Positions 1-8,727 of a stretch of DNA of 64,000 bases are shown here, one piece after another. Source of the DNA: G041228335 sp964580905. GTDB taxonomy: Bacteria > Pseudomonadota > Alphaproteobacteria > Puniceispirillales > UBA1172. Under the pieces are notes generated by a model that did not search any database, was not told the origin of the DNA, and saw only the letters and a list, made by a program, of their open reading frames with translations. The translations under genes were made by a program, and so were the position numbers. Location: assembly GCA_964580905.1 (NCBI GenBank), contig CAZOLR010000005.1, forward strand, positions 1-64,000, in the 5' to 3' direction. Each line of letters opens with the position of its first letter. Within the stretch, counting starts at the first letter, position 1.

Positions 1-38
1 AAAAATCCCCCGCCAGATGACCGGCAGGGGAGATTTTT
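1..38. terminator. Probable bidirectional rho-independent terminator beyond acnA
   Basis: An imperfect inverted repeat has arms beginning AAAAATCCCC and ending AGGGGAGATTTTT around a GCC/GGC core. It gives a GC-rich stem with A-tract and T-tract flanks on both strands. It lies about 58 bases past the acnA stop on the minus strand and may also serve a plus-strand gene to the left of the window. Confidence 0.7.
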
Positions 39-95
39 GATTTCGCATCAGGCGAAAGGGGAAACATCCCCTATGATGCTTTCGCGTGCCTCAGA

Positions 96-2774
96 TCAGG
101 CGGCGGCAAGGCTCCGCAGCACGAAGGGCAGAATGCCTCCATGGCGGTAGTATTCGGCTTCACCTGCCGTGTCGATCCGGCAGAGCAGCGGCACCTCAGC
201 CGAACTGCCATCCGCTTTGGTGATGGTAAGCGTGATGGTCATCCCAGGGGTGATACCACCTGCAATACCGGTCAGATCAAAAACTTCGCTTCCATCAAGG
301 CCCAGCGTCTCCCGGCTTACACCTTCGGCAAACTGAAGCGGCAACACCCCCATCCCGATCAGGTTGGAGCGGTGGATACGTTCAAAGCTTTCCGCCACCA
401 CGGCCTTGATACCGAGAAGAGATGTTCCTTTTGCCGCCCAGTCCCGGCTGGAGCCGGTTCCGTATTCCTTACCGCCGAAGACGATCAGCGGAACGCCTTC
501 CCCGGTATATTTCATCGCCGCATCATAGATCGACATCTGCTCGCCCGAAGGCATGTGACGGGTAACACCGCCCGATGTGCCGGCTACCAGCTCATTGGCC
601 AGACGGATATTGCCGAAAGTCCCGCGCATCATGACTTCATGATTACCTCGGCGTGAGCCGAAGGAATTGAAGTCCACAGGCCGGACCTGATGGCTGATGA
701 GGTATTCGCCCGCCGGGCCGTCCCGGTTGATGCTTCCGGCAGGAGAGATATGGTCAGTGGTGATGGAATCCCCCAAAAGTGCCAGCATCCGGGCGCCACG
801 AATATCATCAACACGTGACGGGTCCACCTCCATGGTCATGCCGGTGAAATACGGCGGGTTGCGGACATAGGTGGATCCGTCATCCCAGTCGTAGGTCTGG
901 CCGGAGCCGGCACTGATCTGCTGCCATTCCGGTGTGCCTTCAAAGACATTGGCATAGCGGGATGCGTACATGTTCGGTGTCACCACCTTGTCAACAACAG
1001 CCCGGATCTCCTCATTGCTCGGCCAGATATCTTTGAGCATGACGGGATTGCCCTCAGCATCCTCGCCAACGGGCTCTGTCGTGATATCCACCAGCATGGA
1101 CCCGGCAAGCGCGTAGGCCACCACCAGCGGCGGGCTGGCAAGATAATTTGCCCGTACATCAGGGCTCACCCGGCCTTCGAAATTCCGGTTGCCGGAAAGA
1201 ACCGACGTCACCACCAGATCATTGGCGCTGATTGCCTCGGAGATTTCTTCAGGCAGGGGGCCCGAATTACCGATGCACGTGGTGCAGCCATAGCCGACAA
1301 GATTGAAACCAAGGGCATCAAGCTCATCCTGCAGTCCGGCTTTTTCCAGATAGTCGGTCACCACCTGCGAGCCGGGGGCAAGAGAAGTTTTCACCCATGG
1401 CTTGACCTTCATCCCCTTTGCGTTCGCCGCCTTGGCCACCAGCCCGGCCGCAATCAGCACCGACGGATTCGAGGTATTGGTGCAGGAGGTGATGGCAGCA
1501 ATCGCCACATCACCATCGCTGAGCTTTTCATCACGTCCGGCAACAGCAACGGCCCTGGGCTCACTGCGGCCGAGGTCAGCCAGCACTTTGCCAAAACCGG
1601 ACGCCGCCGTATCGAGCGGAACCCTGTCTTGCGGCCGCTTCGGGCCCGCCAGCGCCGGAACAATGGCGCCAAGATCAAGGCTCAATGTATCGGTGAATAC
1701 CGGCGTGGCTGAGTCCTTACCCCGCCACATGCCCTGAGCCTTGGCATAAGCTTCAACAAGAGCCACCCGCTCCGGCGCACGTGCCGTCAGTTCAAGATAG
1801 GAAATCGTCTCCGCATCGATCGGGAAAAAGCCGCATGTTGCACCATATTCAGGAGCCATATTGGCAATCGTGGCACGGTCCGCCAGAGACAACTGATCCA
1901 GCCCGTCACCAAAAAATTCAACAAATTTGCCGACAACACCTTTCTGGCGGAGCATTTCGGTCACCCGAAGCACCAGATCGGTTGCGGTTGCGCCTTCAGG
2001 CAAACGGCCCTTCAGCTCAAAGCCGATGACATCAGGCACAAGCATCGATATGGGCTGGCCAAGCATGGCAGCTTCCGCCTCAATGCCGCCGACACCCCAG
2101 CCCAGCACCGCCATACCCCCTACCATGGTGGTGTGGCTGTCCGTGCCGACGCAGGTATCAGGATAGGCAATCGTCGTGCCATCCTTATCGGCTGTCCAGA
2201 TCGTCTGGGCCAGATATTCAACATTGACCTGATGACAGATCCCGGTGCCGGGTGGAACAACACGGAAGTTTTCAAACGCCTGACTGCCCCAGCGCAGGAA
2301 TGTATACCGCTCACCATTACGGGCCATTTCAAGGGCAACATTCTTGGCAAAACTGTCCTTACCGGCGAAATGATCCACCATCACGGAATGATCGATAACA
2401 AGATCCACCGGTGATAAGGGGTTAATCTTTTCCGGATCACCACCAAGCCTGACCATGGCATCCCGCATCGCCGCAAGATCAACCACCGCAGGCACGCCCG
2501 TGAAGTCCTGCATCAGCACCCGGGCCGGACGATACGCAATTTCATGCTCGTCCCCGCCTGTTTCTCCCCGCCGGGCAAGCCGGGTGATGTCTTCATCCTT
2601 TACCGAAGATCCGTCCTGATTACGGATCAGATTTTCAAGCAGCACTTTGAGTGAATACGGCAGGCGCGCAATCCCCGGATAGGTTTCGCTCAATGCTGCC
2701 AGCGAATAATAGCCATAAGTCTTACCATCGATGGTCAGACTGCGATAACATGTGTCCTTGAGGTTTTCAGCCAT
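96..2774 (-). CDS. acnA: Aconitate hydratase A
   Basis: An 892-residue aconitase that interconverts citrate and isocitrate in the TCA cycle in the cytoplasm. The three [4Fe-4S] ligands are visible: Cys431 in ITSCTNTSNPS, and Cys497 and Cys500 in GYGCTTCIGNSG. The swivel domain follows, with GDSITTDHISPAG and a GSSRDWAAKG segment near the C-terminus. Length and motif order match the AcnA/IRP1 type rather than AcnB. ATG at 2774 is preceded by a GGGAG ribosome-binding site. The gene is monocistronic and divergent from ccmA, with a terminator-like hairpin downstream at 1-38. Confidence 0.98.
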   Translation of the reverse strand: MAENLKDTCYRSLTIDGKTYGYYSLAALSETYPGIARLPYSLKVLLENLIRNQDGSSVKDEDITRLARRGETGGDEHEIAYRPARVLMQDFTGVPAVVDLAAMRDAMVRLGGDPEKINPLSPVDLVIDHSVMVDHFAGKDSFAKNVALEMARNGERYTFLRWGSQAFENFRVVPPGTGICHQVNVEYLAQTIWTADKDGTTIAYPDTCVGTDSHTTMVGGMAVLGWGVGGIEAEAAMLGQPISMLVPDVIGFELKGRLPEGATATDLVLRVTEMLRQKGVVGKFVEFFGDGLDQLSLADRATIANMAPEYGATCGFFPIDAETISYLELTARAPERVALVEAYAKAQGMWRGKDSATPVFTDTLSLDLGAIVPALAGPKRPQDRVPLDTAASGFGKVLADLGRSEPRAVAVAGRDEKLSDGDVAIAAITSCTNTSNPSVLIAAGLVAKAANAKGMKVKPWVKTSLAPGSQVVTDYLEKAGLQDELDALGFNLVGYGCTTCIGNSGPLPEEISEAISANDLVVTSVLSGNRNFEGRVSPDVRANYLASPPLVVAYALAGSMLVDITTEPVGEDAEGNPVMLKDIWPSNEEIRAVVDKVVTPNMYASRYANVFEGTPEWQQISAGSGQTYDWDDGSTYVRNPPYFTGMTMEVDPSRVDDIRGARMLALLGDSITTDHISPAGSINRDGPAGEYLISHQVRPVDFNSFGSRRGNHEVMMRGTFGNIRLANELVAGTSGGVTRHMPSGEQMSIYDAAMKYTGEGVPLIVFGGKEYGTGSSRDWAAKGTSLLGIKAVVAESFERIHRSNLIGMGVLPLQFAEGVSRETLGLDGSEVFDLTGIAGGITPGMTITLTITKADGSSAEVPLLCRIDTAGEAEYYRHGGILPFVLRSLAAA

Positions 2775-2848
2775 GGAGAACTCCCTTCAGCAATCAATAA
2801 GGGTTTTTTTGCATCCGAGATGCGTGTAACGGGAAATCCAATGGCTAG

Positions 2849-2864
2849 CAGGGGTGTGCCCCTG
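2849..2864. other. Short perfect hairpin in the acnA-ccmA intergenic region
   Basis: CAGGGG and CCCCTG pair perfectly around a TGTG loop. It lies in the 221-base divergent region between acnA and ccmA and has no T-run. It could be an operator or an mRNA leader element; no function is assigned. Confidence 0.3.
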
Positions 2865-2995
2865 TGCAAGTCTTGGAATATTTTACTGATACCTTATCAA
2901 AGCATGTTTTTCAACCGGCAACTCCGGCAGGCGGCAGATCGCCCCTGAAATCCGGGGCTGGTTTTCAGGGCAAAAGAAGGATAGTAAAATACATC

Positions 2996-3667
2996 ATGTC
3001 CGATACAGCACCCACAATGCCGATACTCACCATAAGGGACCTTTCCGCAGGTTATGGCGGAATACCCGTCATTACAAAGCAAAGCTTTGAAATTTTCGCC
3101 GGCATGACACTCATACTTGAGGGAATGAACGGAAGCGGCAAGACCACGCTGCTCAGATGCCTTGCCGGATTGCTGCCGCCGATGTCAGGCCAGATTATCA
3201 TCGGGAATATCCCCCTTGAAAAGGACCGGGTCCATGCCGCACGCAAAACCGCTTATATCGGCCACCGGGACGGGCTGGCCGCAGAACTGACCGCCAGGGA
3301 AGCACTCGGTCTCTGGGCGGCAAGCCGCGGGTTTTGCCCGGACATTCAAGACATCCGGGATAGTTTTTCCACCCTCGGCATCACACAGGTGATGGACCAA
3401 CCTGTCCGCACTCTCTCACAGGGACAAAAGCGACGCGTGGGTATGACCCGCCTTGCGCTCATCACCAGACTGGGCCGGACACAGGAAACCCCGTTATGGC
3501 TCCTGGACGAGCCCACCACCGCGATGGACAGCACAGCAACCGCGAAATTTGCCGCCCTGATAAAAGCCCATACCAAGGCTGGCGGAGCTGCAGTGCTGAC
3601 CAGCCATCACGATACCGGAATCAAACCTGCTGAAACTCTTGTGCTTTCGGGGGGGCAGGTATCATGA
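2996..3667 (+). CDS. ccmA: Heme exporter ATP-binding protein CcmA
   Basis: ATPase subunit of the CcmABCD complex of cytochrome c maturation system I, which releases holo-CcmE at the inner membrane. In the 223-residue form the Walker A is GMNGSGKT (43-50), the ABC signature LSQGQKR (140-146), Walker B LWLLDEP (167-173), and the switch His is in TSHHD. The frame is open back to 2864, but the extra 44 residues do not resemble the family. I take ATG 2996, which has a distant GAAGG upstream. The stop overlaps the ccmB start by four bases, so the two are translationally coupled. Confidence 0.93.
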   Translation: MSDTAPTMPILTIRDLSAGYGGIPVITKQSFEIFAGMTLILEGMNGSGKTTLLRCLAGLLPPMSGQIIIGNIPLEKDRVHAARKTAYIGHRDGLAAELTAREALGLWAASRGFCPDIQDIRDSFSTLGITQVMDQPVRTLSQGQKRRVGMTRLALITRLGRTQETPLWLLDEPTTAMDSTATAKFAALIKAHTKAGGAAVLTSHHDTGIKPAETLVLSGGQVS

Positions 3668-4341
3668 CGAGCTCTTGCCGGATCCTTCTTGCGGTGATGA
3701 AACGAGATCTCCTGATCGGCTGGCGCGGGCTCAGCGACAGCCTCGCCGGGGTTACGTTCTTTGCTGTTGTTGTTGCGCTTGTGCCGCTGGCTCTGGGGCC
3801 TTCTCCGGAAACGCTTCGCCTGCTGGGCCCAGCCGTCATCTGGATTGCCGCACTGATTGCCGCCCTGCCGCAGATGGAACGACTTTTTCAACAGGATGCG
3901 GCGGATGGCTCTCTTGACCAACTTATCCTTACCCCCCTGCCCCTGCCCGTGATCGTGCTGGCAAAGGTTGCCGCCGGATGGATCATTGTCGGCCTGCCCC
4001 TTGTGCTGATGACACCGGTAATCGGCCTGCTTCTGGGGTTGCCCTTAACATCCATGGGTATCATCGTTGCGACCGTTGCCATCGGCAGTGTCGGGCTGTT
4101 GCTTCTGGGTGCCATGGCGGCCGCTATCACTATCGGCGCCCGTCGTGGTGGGATTCTTATGGCGGTGCTGATCCTGCCCCTGGCCATGCCTATACTCATC
4201 TTCGGCACCGCCACCGCCAACGCCGCCAGCGAAGGCACGCCCTATTCAGCATCGCTTTTGTTCTTGTCGGCCATTGTCCTGATGCTGATGGCTGTAACCC
4301 CCGTTGCCACAGCCGCCGGCCTGCGCCATGCCGCGGAATAG
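3664..4341 (+). CDS. ccmB: Heme exporter permease CcmB
   Basis: A 225-residue polytopic membrane protein with about six hydrophobic segments, the membrane partner of CcmA in cytochrome c maturation. The N-terminal part reads like the family, including a DLLIGWRG segment and the DGSLDQLILTPLPL region. It overlaps ccmA by four bases (ATGA). Only 12 bases separate its end from the convergent corrinoid activator gene, so no ccmC or ccmD follows here. The usual alphaproteobacterial order continues with ccmC; its absence is noted as a finding. Confidence 0.93.
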   Translation: MTSSCRILLAVMKRDLLIGWRGLSDSLAGVTFFAVVVALVPLALGPSPETLRLLGPAVIWIAALIAALPQMERLFQQDAADGSLDQLILTPLPLPVIVLAKVAAGWIIVGLPLVLMTPVIGLLLGLPLTSMGIIVATVAIGSVGLLLLGAMAAAITIGARRGGILMAVLILPLAMPILIFGTATANAASEGTPYSASLLFLSAIVLMLMAVTPVATAAGLRHAAE

Positions 4342-4353
4342 AAACCTCTAAGG

Positions 4354-6411
4354 TCAGCCGCGCCGGCGACGCCCGCGACGACGAGCGCTTGACGGATCAT
4401 CAAGGCTCGGCTCACCTACACCAAGGGTTCTTTCGGGCAGTTTAACAGCTTCGCTTAGCTTCACGTAAGGATCGGTCTTGTGCGGGATAGCCATCGCCTT
4501 GACAAAATGATCCTGAAATGAAGGTTCGATGGCGGTTTCGATTTTTTCAATTTTACGCACCATGTCTTCAACACGGCGTCTCGCCCCCTTATTGAGCAGG
4601 CATATGCGTGCACCGGTGCCTGCCGCGTTGCCCGCTGAGCGAACATGGTCAAAAAGACAGTCAGGGATCATGCCAAGAACCATGGCGTATTTTGGTTCGA
4701 TATGCGTGCCAAAAGCCCCGGCAAGCACAACCTTATCCACATGATTGATATTGATTTTATCCATCAGCAGACGGAAACCGGCATATAAGGCGGCCTTGGC
4801 CAGCTGAATGGCCCGAACATCATTCTGGGTGATCACCACCGTATCCGAAACCCGGTACCTGAACGTGCGTTGATCAGGCTCGATGCGTGATGATACGGCC
4901 GATTTCTCACCGTTGATGACTCCGTCTTCGGTGATGATACCGGCAAGATACATCTCTGCCAGCACTTCGATGATGCCTGATCCGCAAATGCCGGTGATGC
5001 CGGTGGCGGCCGCTGCATCGTCAAAACCTTCTTCATCCGACCAGGCGTCAACACCGATGATACGGAAACGGGGTTCAAGGGTTTCGGGATCAATTCGGAT
5101 ACGCTCAATCGCCCCGGGGGCAGCCCTCTGCCCGCTGGAAATCTGTGCACCTTCAAAAGCCGGGCCCGTCGGCGATGACGCCGCCAGCAGACGATCTGAG
5201 TTACCGCAGATGATCTCAGCGTTCGTGCCGACATCCACAATCAGGGTCATATCTTCGGATTTGTCCGGACTTTCAGCAAGTGCCACCGCGGCGGCATCGG
5301 CCCCGACGTGACCGGCGATGCAGGGCAGAACATATACCCTTCCGCCCTGATGGATCGAAAGATCAAGATCACGCGCCAGAAGCTCACAGCTTTCATCCAT
5401 GGCAAGGGCAAAAGGCGCACCCCCCAACTCTACCGGATCAATGCCCAGCACCAGATGATGCATCACCGGGTTGCCGACAAGCACCACCTCAACAATATCC
5501 TCAACCGAGACTTCAGCCTGACGTGCCGCCCCTTCCAGAAGGCCCTGCAGCCCCTTGCGGACAGCGTTGGTCATCTCTTCAGCGCCACCCTGATTGAGAA
5601 AACCATAGGAGACCCGGCTCATCAGATCTTCACCGAAACGTATCTGGGGGTTCATCGCCCCGGAAGATGCCAGCACAAGCCCGGAGTTCATGTCACAGAG
5701 ATGGGCCGACATGGTGGTGGAGCCGATATCGATGGCCGCACCGACAATCTGCTCTTTGAGCCCCGGCCAGATGCCGATGATCCTGTTTCCATCCCGCAAC
5801 GCAACCGTGATCTGCCACTTTCCCTTGCGAAGGGTCTGCTGTAACTGCCTCAAGACATGAAGATCCGCCGAAATCTCATCGTCTGAGACACGGTCTGGCC
5901 ATTGACCACGAAGCGCTTCGGCAACCCGGCGCAGATCACCGGAAGGCTCATGCATGTCGGGCTCTCTCACCTCGATAAAGCAGAGACGGACAGGCGCGTC
6001 GACCTCAATCACCCGATCATCGGCGGCTTTGCGTATGACCTGATCATGCACCTGACTTTCAGCCGGAACATCAATCACCACATCCGAGGTCAGAACAGCC
6101 TGACAGGACAGCCTGCGGCCATCCTGAAGACCACGTTTCTCCGCATAGCGATCTTCCACCTTAGAACGTGGTGTCACCGAAGAAGAAGAGGAATGTATCC
6201 CGTGTTTGGCAAAATCCCCCTCGCCGACAACGACCTGGCATCGGCCACACATGGCCCGGCCACCGCAGACACTGTCGATATCAACCCCGAGGGTTCGCGC
6301 GGCCTGCAATACTGTTGTTCCGGCCGCTATTTTCCCCTGGCGCCCCGATGGGGTGAAAACGATGCGGATTTCACCTGTCGGGTCCTGGGTTTTTTCATGT
6401 TCCTCTGCCAT
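4354..6411 (-). CDS. Corrinoid activation protein: 2Fe-2S ferredoxin plus ASKHA domain (RACo/RamA-like)
   Basis: This predicted 685-residue protein should reduce inactive cob(II)alamin on its partner corrinoid protein with ATP-driven electron transfer. An N-terminal ferredoxin domain carries Cys49, Cys55, Cys58 and Cys103 (CX5CX2C...C), matching a plant-type 2Fe-2S site. The ASKHA ATPase part has phosphate-binding motifs AIDIGSTTM (226-234) and LIVDVGTNAEI. The frame is open to 6510, but that start would overlap the preceding gene by 65 bases, so I choose ATG 6411. The C-terminus is a run of arginines (RRRGRRRRG). It is the last gene of the one-carbon operon. The reactivator role is inferred from family and context. 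Confidence 0.88.
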   Translation of the reverse strand: MAEEHEKTQDPTGEIRIVFTPSGRQGKIAAGTTVLQAARTLGVDIDSVCGGRAMCGRCQVVVGEGDFAKHGIHSSSSSVTPRSKVEDRYAEKRGLQDGRRLSCQAVLTSDVVIDVPAESQVHDQVIRKAADDRVIEVDAPVRLCFIEVREPDMHEPSGDLRRVAEALRGQWPDRVSDDEISADLHVLRQLQQTLRKGKWQITVALRDGNRIIGIWPGLKEQIVGAAIDIGSTTMSAHLCDMNSGLVLASSGAMNPQIRFGEDLMSRVSYGFLNQGGAEEMTNAVRKGLQGLLEGAARQAEVSVEDIVEVVLVGNPVMHHLVLGIDPVELGGAPFALAMDESCELLARDLDLSIHQGGRVYVLPCIAGHVGADAAAVALAESPDKSEDMTLIVDVGTNAEIICGNSDRLLAASSPTGPAFEGAQISSGQRAAPGAIERIRIDPETLEPRFRIIGVDAWSDEEGFDDAAAATGITGICGSGIIEVLAEMYLAGIITEDGVINGEKSAVSSRIEPDQRTFRYRVSDTVVITQNDVRAIQLAKAALYAGFRLLMDKININHVDKVVLAGAFGTHIEPKYAMVLGMIPDCLFDHVRSAGNAAGTGARICLLNKGARRRVEDMVRKIEKIETAIEPSFQDHFVKAMAIPHKTDPYVKLSEAVKLPERTLGVGEPSLDDPSSARRRGRRRRG

Positions 6412-6445
6412 GGCCCGTTTATCGTCTCCAGGTGCTTGACATTGA

Positions 6446-7345
6446 TCAGGCGCGGCGGCGACGGCGGGTTTCCCGCCCTGCACGTCCGGCACCTTCGGCC
6501 ACCGGCTCACGGTATTTCTTGATCCAGCGGCGGCATTCAGGGTCTGTGCCCATCATCACATCTGCCCCCATGATAGCGGACATTTCTTCGGTATGAAGCG
6601 GGTTCATAATCGCCGAGGTCATGCCAGCGCCGACGGCCATGGAAAGAAAGGCCGCATTCATGCCATGACGGTTTGGCAGCCCGAAGGAAATGTTTGAAGC
6701 ACCGCAGGTCGTGTTGACCTTAAGCTCAACCCTGAGGCGGCGAATGAGGTCCAGCGCCGAGCGACCAGCCAGATTGATGGCGCCAACCGGCATAATCAGG
6801 GGGTCAACAACCACATCTTCACGAGGGATCCCGTAATCTTCCGCACGCTCGACGATTTTCTTAGCCACTTCGTAGCGTACGTTCGGATCTTCGGAAATAC
6901 CGGTTTCATCATTGGAGATAGCCACTACGGCGGCATTGTATTTCTTGACCAGCGGCAGAACTACTTCAAGTCGCTCTTCTTCGCCGGTAACCGAATTTAC
7001 AAGGGGTTTGCCCTTATAGACCGAAAGACCAGCCTCAAGCGCTTCAACAATGGAACTGTCAATGGCAAGAGGAACATCCACCGTATTCTGAACAAGCTGG
7101 ATGCATTCCGCGAGGATCTTCGGCTCATCCGCCATCGGGATGCCGGCATTTACATCAAGCATGGTTGCGCCGGCTTCTACCTGGGCAACCGCATCGGAAA
7201 CCACGCGACTATAGTCGCCTTCGGCCATTTCAGCGGCCAGCAGTTTACGGCCTGTCGGGTTGATGCGCTCACCGATAATGCAGAACGGCTGTTCAAATCC
7301 GATGATGATTTCCTGCTTGTCGGATGAAATTTTGGTCTGTGTCAT
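6446..7345 (-). CDS. Methyltetrahydrofolate:corrinoid methyltransferase (pterin-binding family)
   Basis: A 299-residue TIM-barrel protein of the pterin-binding family, like the folate module of MetH, AcsE or MtvA. It should move a methyl group between methyl-THF and a corrinoid protein. Supporting segments are IGERINPTGRK near the N-terminus, MLDVNAGIP, PLAIDSSIVEALEAGL, and TTCGASNISFGLPNR with the pterin-contacting Asn. ATG 7345 has an AGGA eight bases upstream; a GTG sits at 7348. It ends in an arginine tail (RRRRRA), like the next gene. Thirty-four bases separate it from the activator gene. Direction of transfer is not shown by sequence; with a MetF-like neighbour, methyl-THF to cobalamin is most likely. 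Confidence 0.88.
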   Translation of the reverse strand: MTQTKISSDKQEIIIGFEQPFCIIGERINPTGRKLLAAEMAEGDYSRVVSDAVAQVEAGATMLDVNAGIPMADEPKILAECIQLVQNTVDVPLAIDSSIVEALEAGLSVYKGKPLVNSVTGEEERLEVVLPLVKKYNAAVVAISNDETGISEDPNVRYEVAKKIVERAEDYGIPREDVVVDPLIMPVGAINLAGRSALDLIRRLRVELKVNTTCGASNISFGLPNRHGMNAAFLSMAVGAGMTSAIMNPLHTEEMSAIMGADVMMGTDPECRRWIKKYREPVAEGAGRAGRETRRRRRA

Positions 7346-7405
7346 CACTTTGATCCTTGTTTGTCTGATCCGGGGGTGTTCCGGTTATGGGCTTACCCCG
7401 GATAT

Positions 7406-8305
7406 CTAGTCCTCGTTAACCTGAAAACCGCCCTTGGGCAGCACGTCAAAATTTCCTGTGGCTACAGCATCAGCCCAGCGGGATGTTCTGGCGAAACCAC
7501 CGAAAGGGTAATAATGAAAATGCTGAATACAGCTGTCCTTGTCAGATGCCATGGCTTCGGCAAGCCCGGCAATGAGCATATGCGGAGACTGCACCGTCAA
7601 CAGTTTGCTGACATTACGCGCCTGTTTGGTGATCATCCGCATAGAAGGACCAATGCCTGATATCTGGGCAAAACGAAGCAGTGTCTTGATCGTTGCCGGT
7701 CCCGGGATGCCGATGCGGATGGGAAGCGAATTTCCCGCCGCACGGATGGATTTCTCCCAGGCGATGACAGGTTCTGCCTCAAAGCAGAACTGTGTTTCGA
7801 TATAAAGATCAAGCCCCTCTTTACGGGCAAATTCGTTTTTCCATGAAAGGGCGTCCGCAAGCTCAGAGGGGGAGATATCGGGGCTGCCTTCAGGATGCCC
7901 GGAAACACCGATGCGGCGTATACCATGTTTTTGCAAAATACCTGTGCCCAGCACCTGCATGCTGTCTGAAAATTCACCCACCGGGTTATCAACACCGCCG
8001 CCGATCACCAGCACTTCATCAACACCGGCGCGTTTAACCATGTCGCTTACAAGTGCATCCAGCTGGTCCCTGGACTGAAGAGACCGCGCCGCAATATGTG
8101 GTACCGGGTTCATGCCATCTTCACGAAGCCGGACAGCAACATCGACCGTATCCTTCGGATCCGTGCCCGGCAGGAATGTGACATTCACCGTGGTGTTTTC
8201 AGCAAGAACACCGGCAAAACTCTCTATCTTTGCGGCACCGGGCGGGGTGACTTCGATAGACCAGTTCTGGCCGGCTTGTGTAATAGCATCATTGAGTGTG
8301 GTCAT
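7406..8305 (-). CDS. metF: Methylenetetrahydrofolate reductase-like protein (MetF family)
   Basis: A 299-residue flavin TIM-barrel protein that should interconvert methylene-THF and methyl-THF. MetF-like segments are SIEVTPPGA (substrate Glu near the N-terminus), VNVTFLPGTDP, PHIAARSLQS, VLVIGGGVDNP, GVSGHPEGSPD, and YIETQFCFEAE. It is a divergent MetF rather than the classical enterobacterial type. The open frame reaches 8377, but ATG 8305 has CGGAG seven bases upstream and gives the family length. It lies third in the corrinoid operon, directly before the methyl-THF:corrinoid methyltransferase, so it probably supplies that enzyme with methyl-THF, or oxidises its product if the pathway runs in reverse. 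Confidence 0.85.
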   Translation of the reverse strand: MTTLNDAITQAGQNWSIEVTPPGAAKIESFAGVLAENTTVNVTFLPGTDPKDTVDVAVRLREDGMNPVPHIAARSLQSRDQLDALVSDMVKRAGVDEVLVIGGGVDNPVGEFSDSMQVLGTGILQKHGIRRIGVSGHPEGSPDISPSELADALSWKNEFARKEGLDLYIETQFCFEAEPVIAWEKSIRAAGNSLPIRIGIPGPATIKTLLRFAQISGIGPSMRMITKQARNVSKLLTVQSPHMLIAGLAEAMASDKDSCIQHFHYYPFGGFARTSRWADAVATGNFDVLPKGGFQVNED

Positions 8306-8401
8306 GGATCTACTCCGACAAAGAACGATGCACTTTGGCCTTTTCTTCCCACCGGCTCTGGCCAGATGGCGGCACACACTCTTCCATTTGCGACAACAGT
8401 A

Positions 8402-8716
8402 TCAGCCGTCAGCTTTTCCGCCATTTGCCACCAGCGCCGCCAGCACTTCCTTGTCAAAATGCTGGTCAAGCTCATCTGCCCTGGACCTGGCCGCCGCATC
8501 AAGATCACCTTCACATGGCTCAGGCTCACCTTTGCGCCATTCGGCAAGATAATCATCGGTGCTGTCCGCGCCGTCACGCATGGCGGCCTCGTCAATGGCA
8601 AGAGCGAATCGACGCGGCATTTCCACCTTGGCCTGCTGGCGGTTACGCCCCCTGCCTTCTTCGGCAACAACCTGCGCCGGGATATCCCGCCAGTAGATAA
8701 CAGTGATGCTTGCCAT
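8402..8716 (-). CDS. Small 'virulence factor' family protein of the corrinoid operon
   Basis: A 104-residue soluble protein that I recognise as the alphaproteobacterial family named 'virulence factor' (PF13769 from memory). The N-terminus ITVIYWRDIPAQVV and the RGRNRQQAKVEMPRRF segment are the recognisable parts; the second half is acidic and helical. The family name is historical and gives no biochemical function. ATG 8716 has AGGA eight bases upstream. It lies 11 bases after the corrinoid protein gene and about 97 before the MetF-like gene, so it is very probably part of the same methyl-transfer system, perhaps as a structural partner or cap (inference). Confidence 0.75.
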   Translation of the reverse strand: MASITVIYWRDIPAQVVAEEGRGRNRQQAKVEMPRRFALAIDEAAMRDGADSTDDYLAEWRKGEPEPCEGDLDAAARSRADELDQHFDKEVLAALVANGGKADG

Positions 8717-8727
8717 GGAGCAAATCC

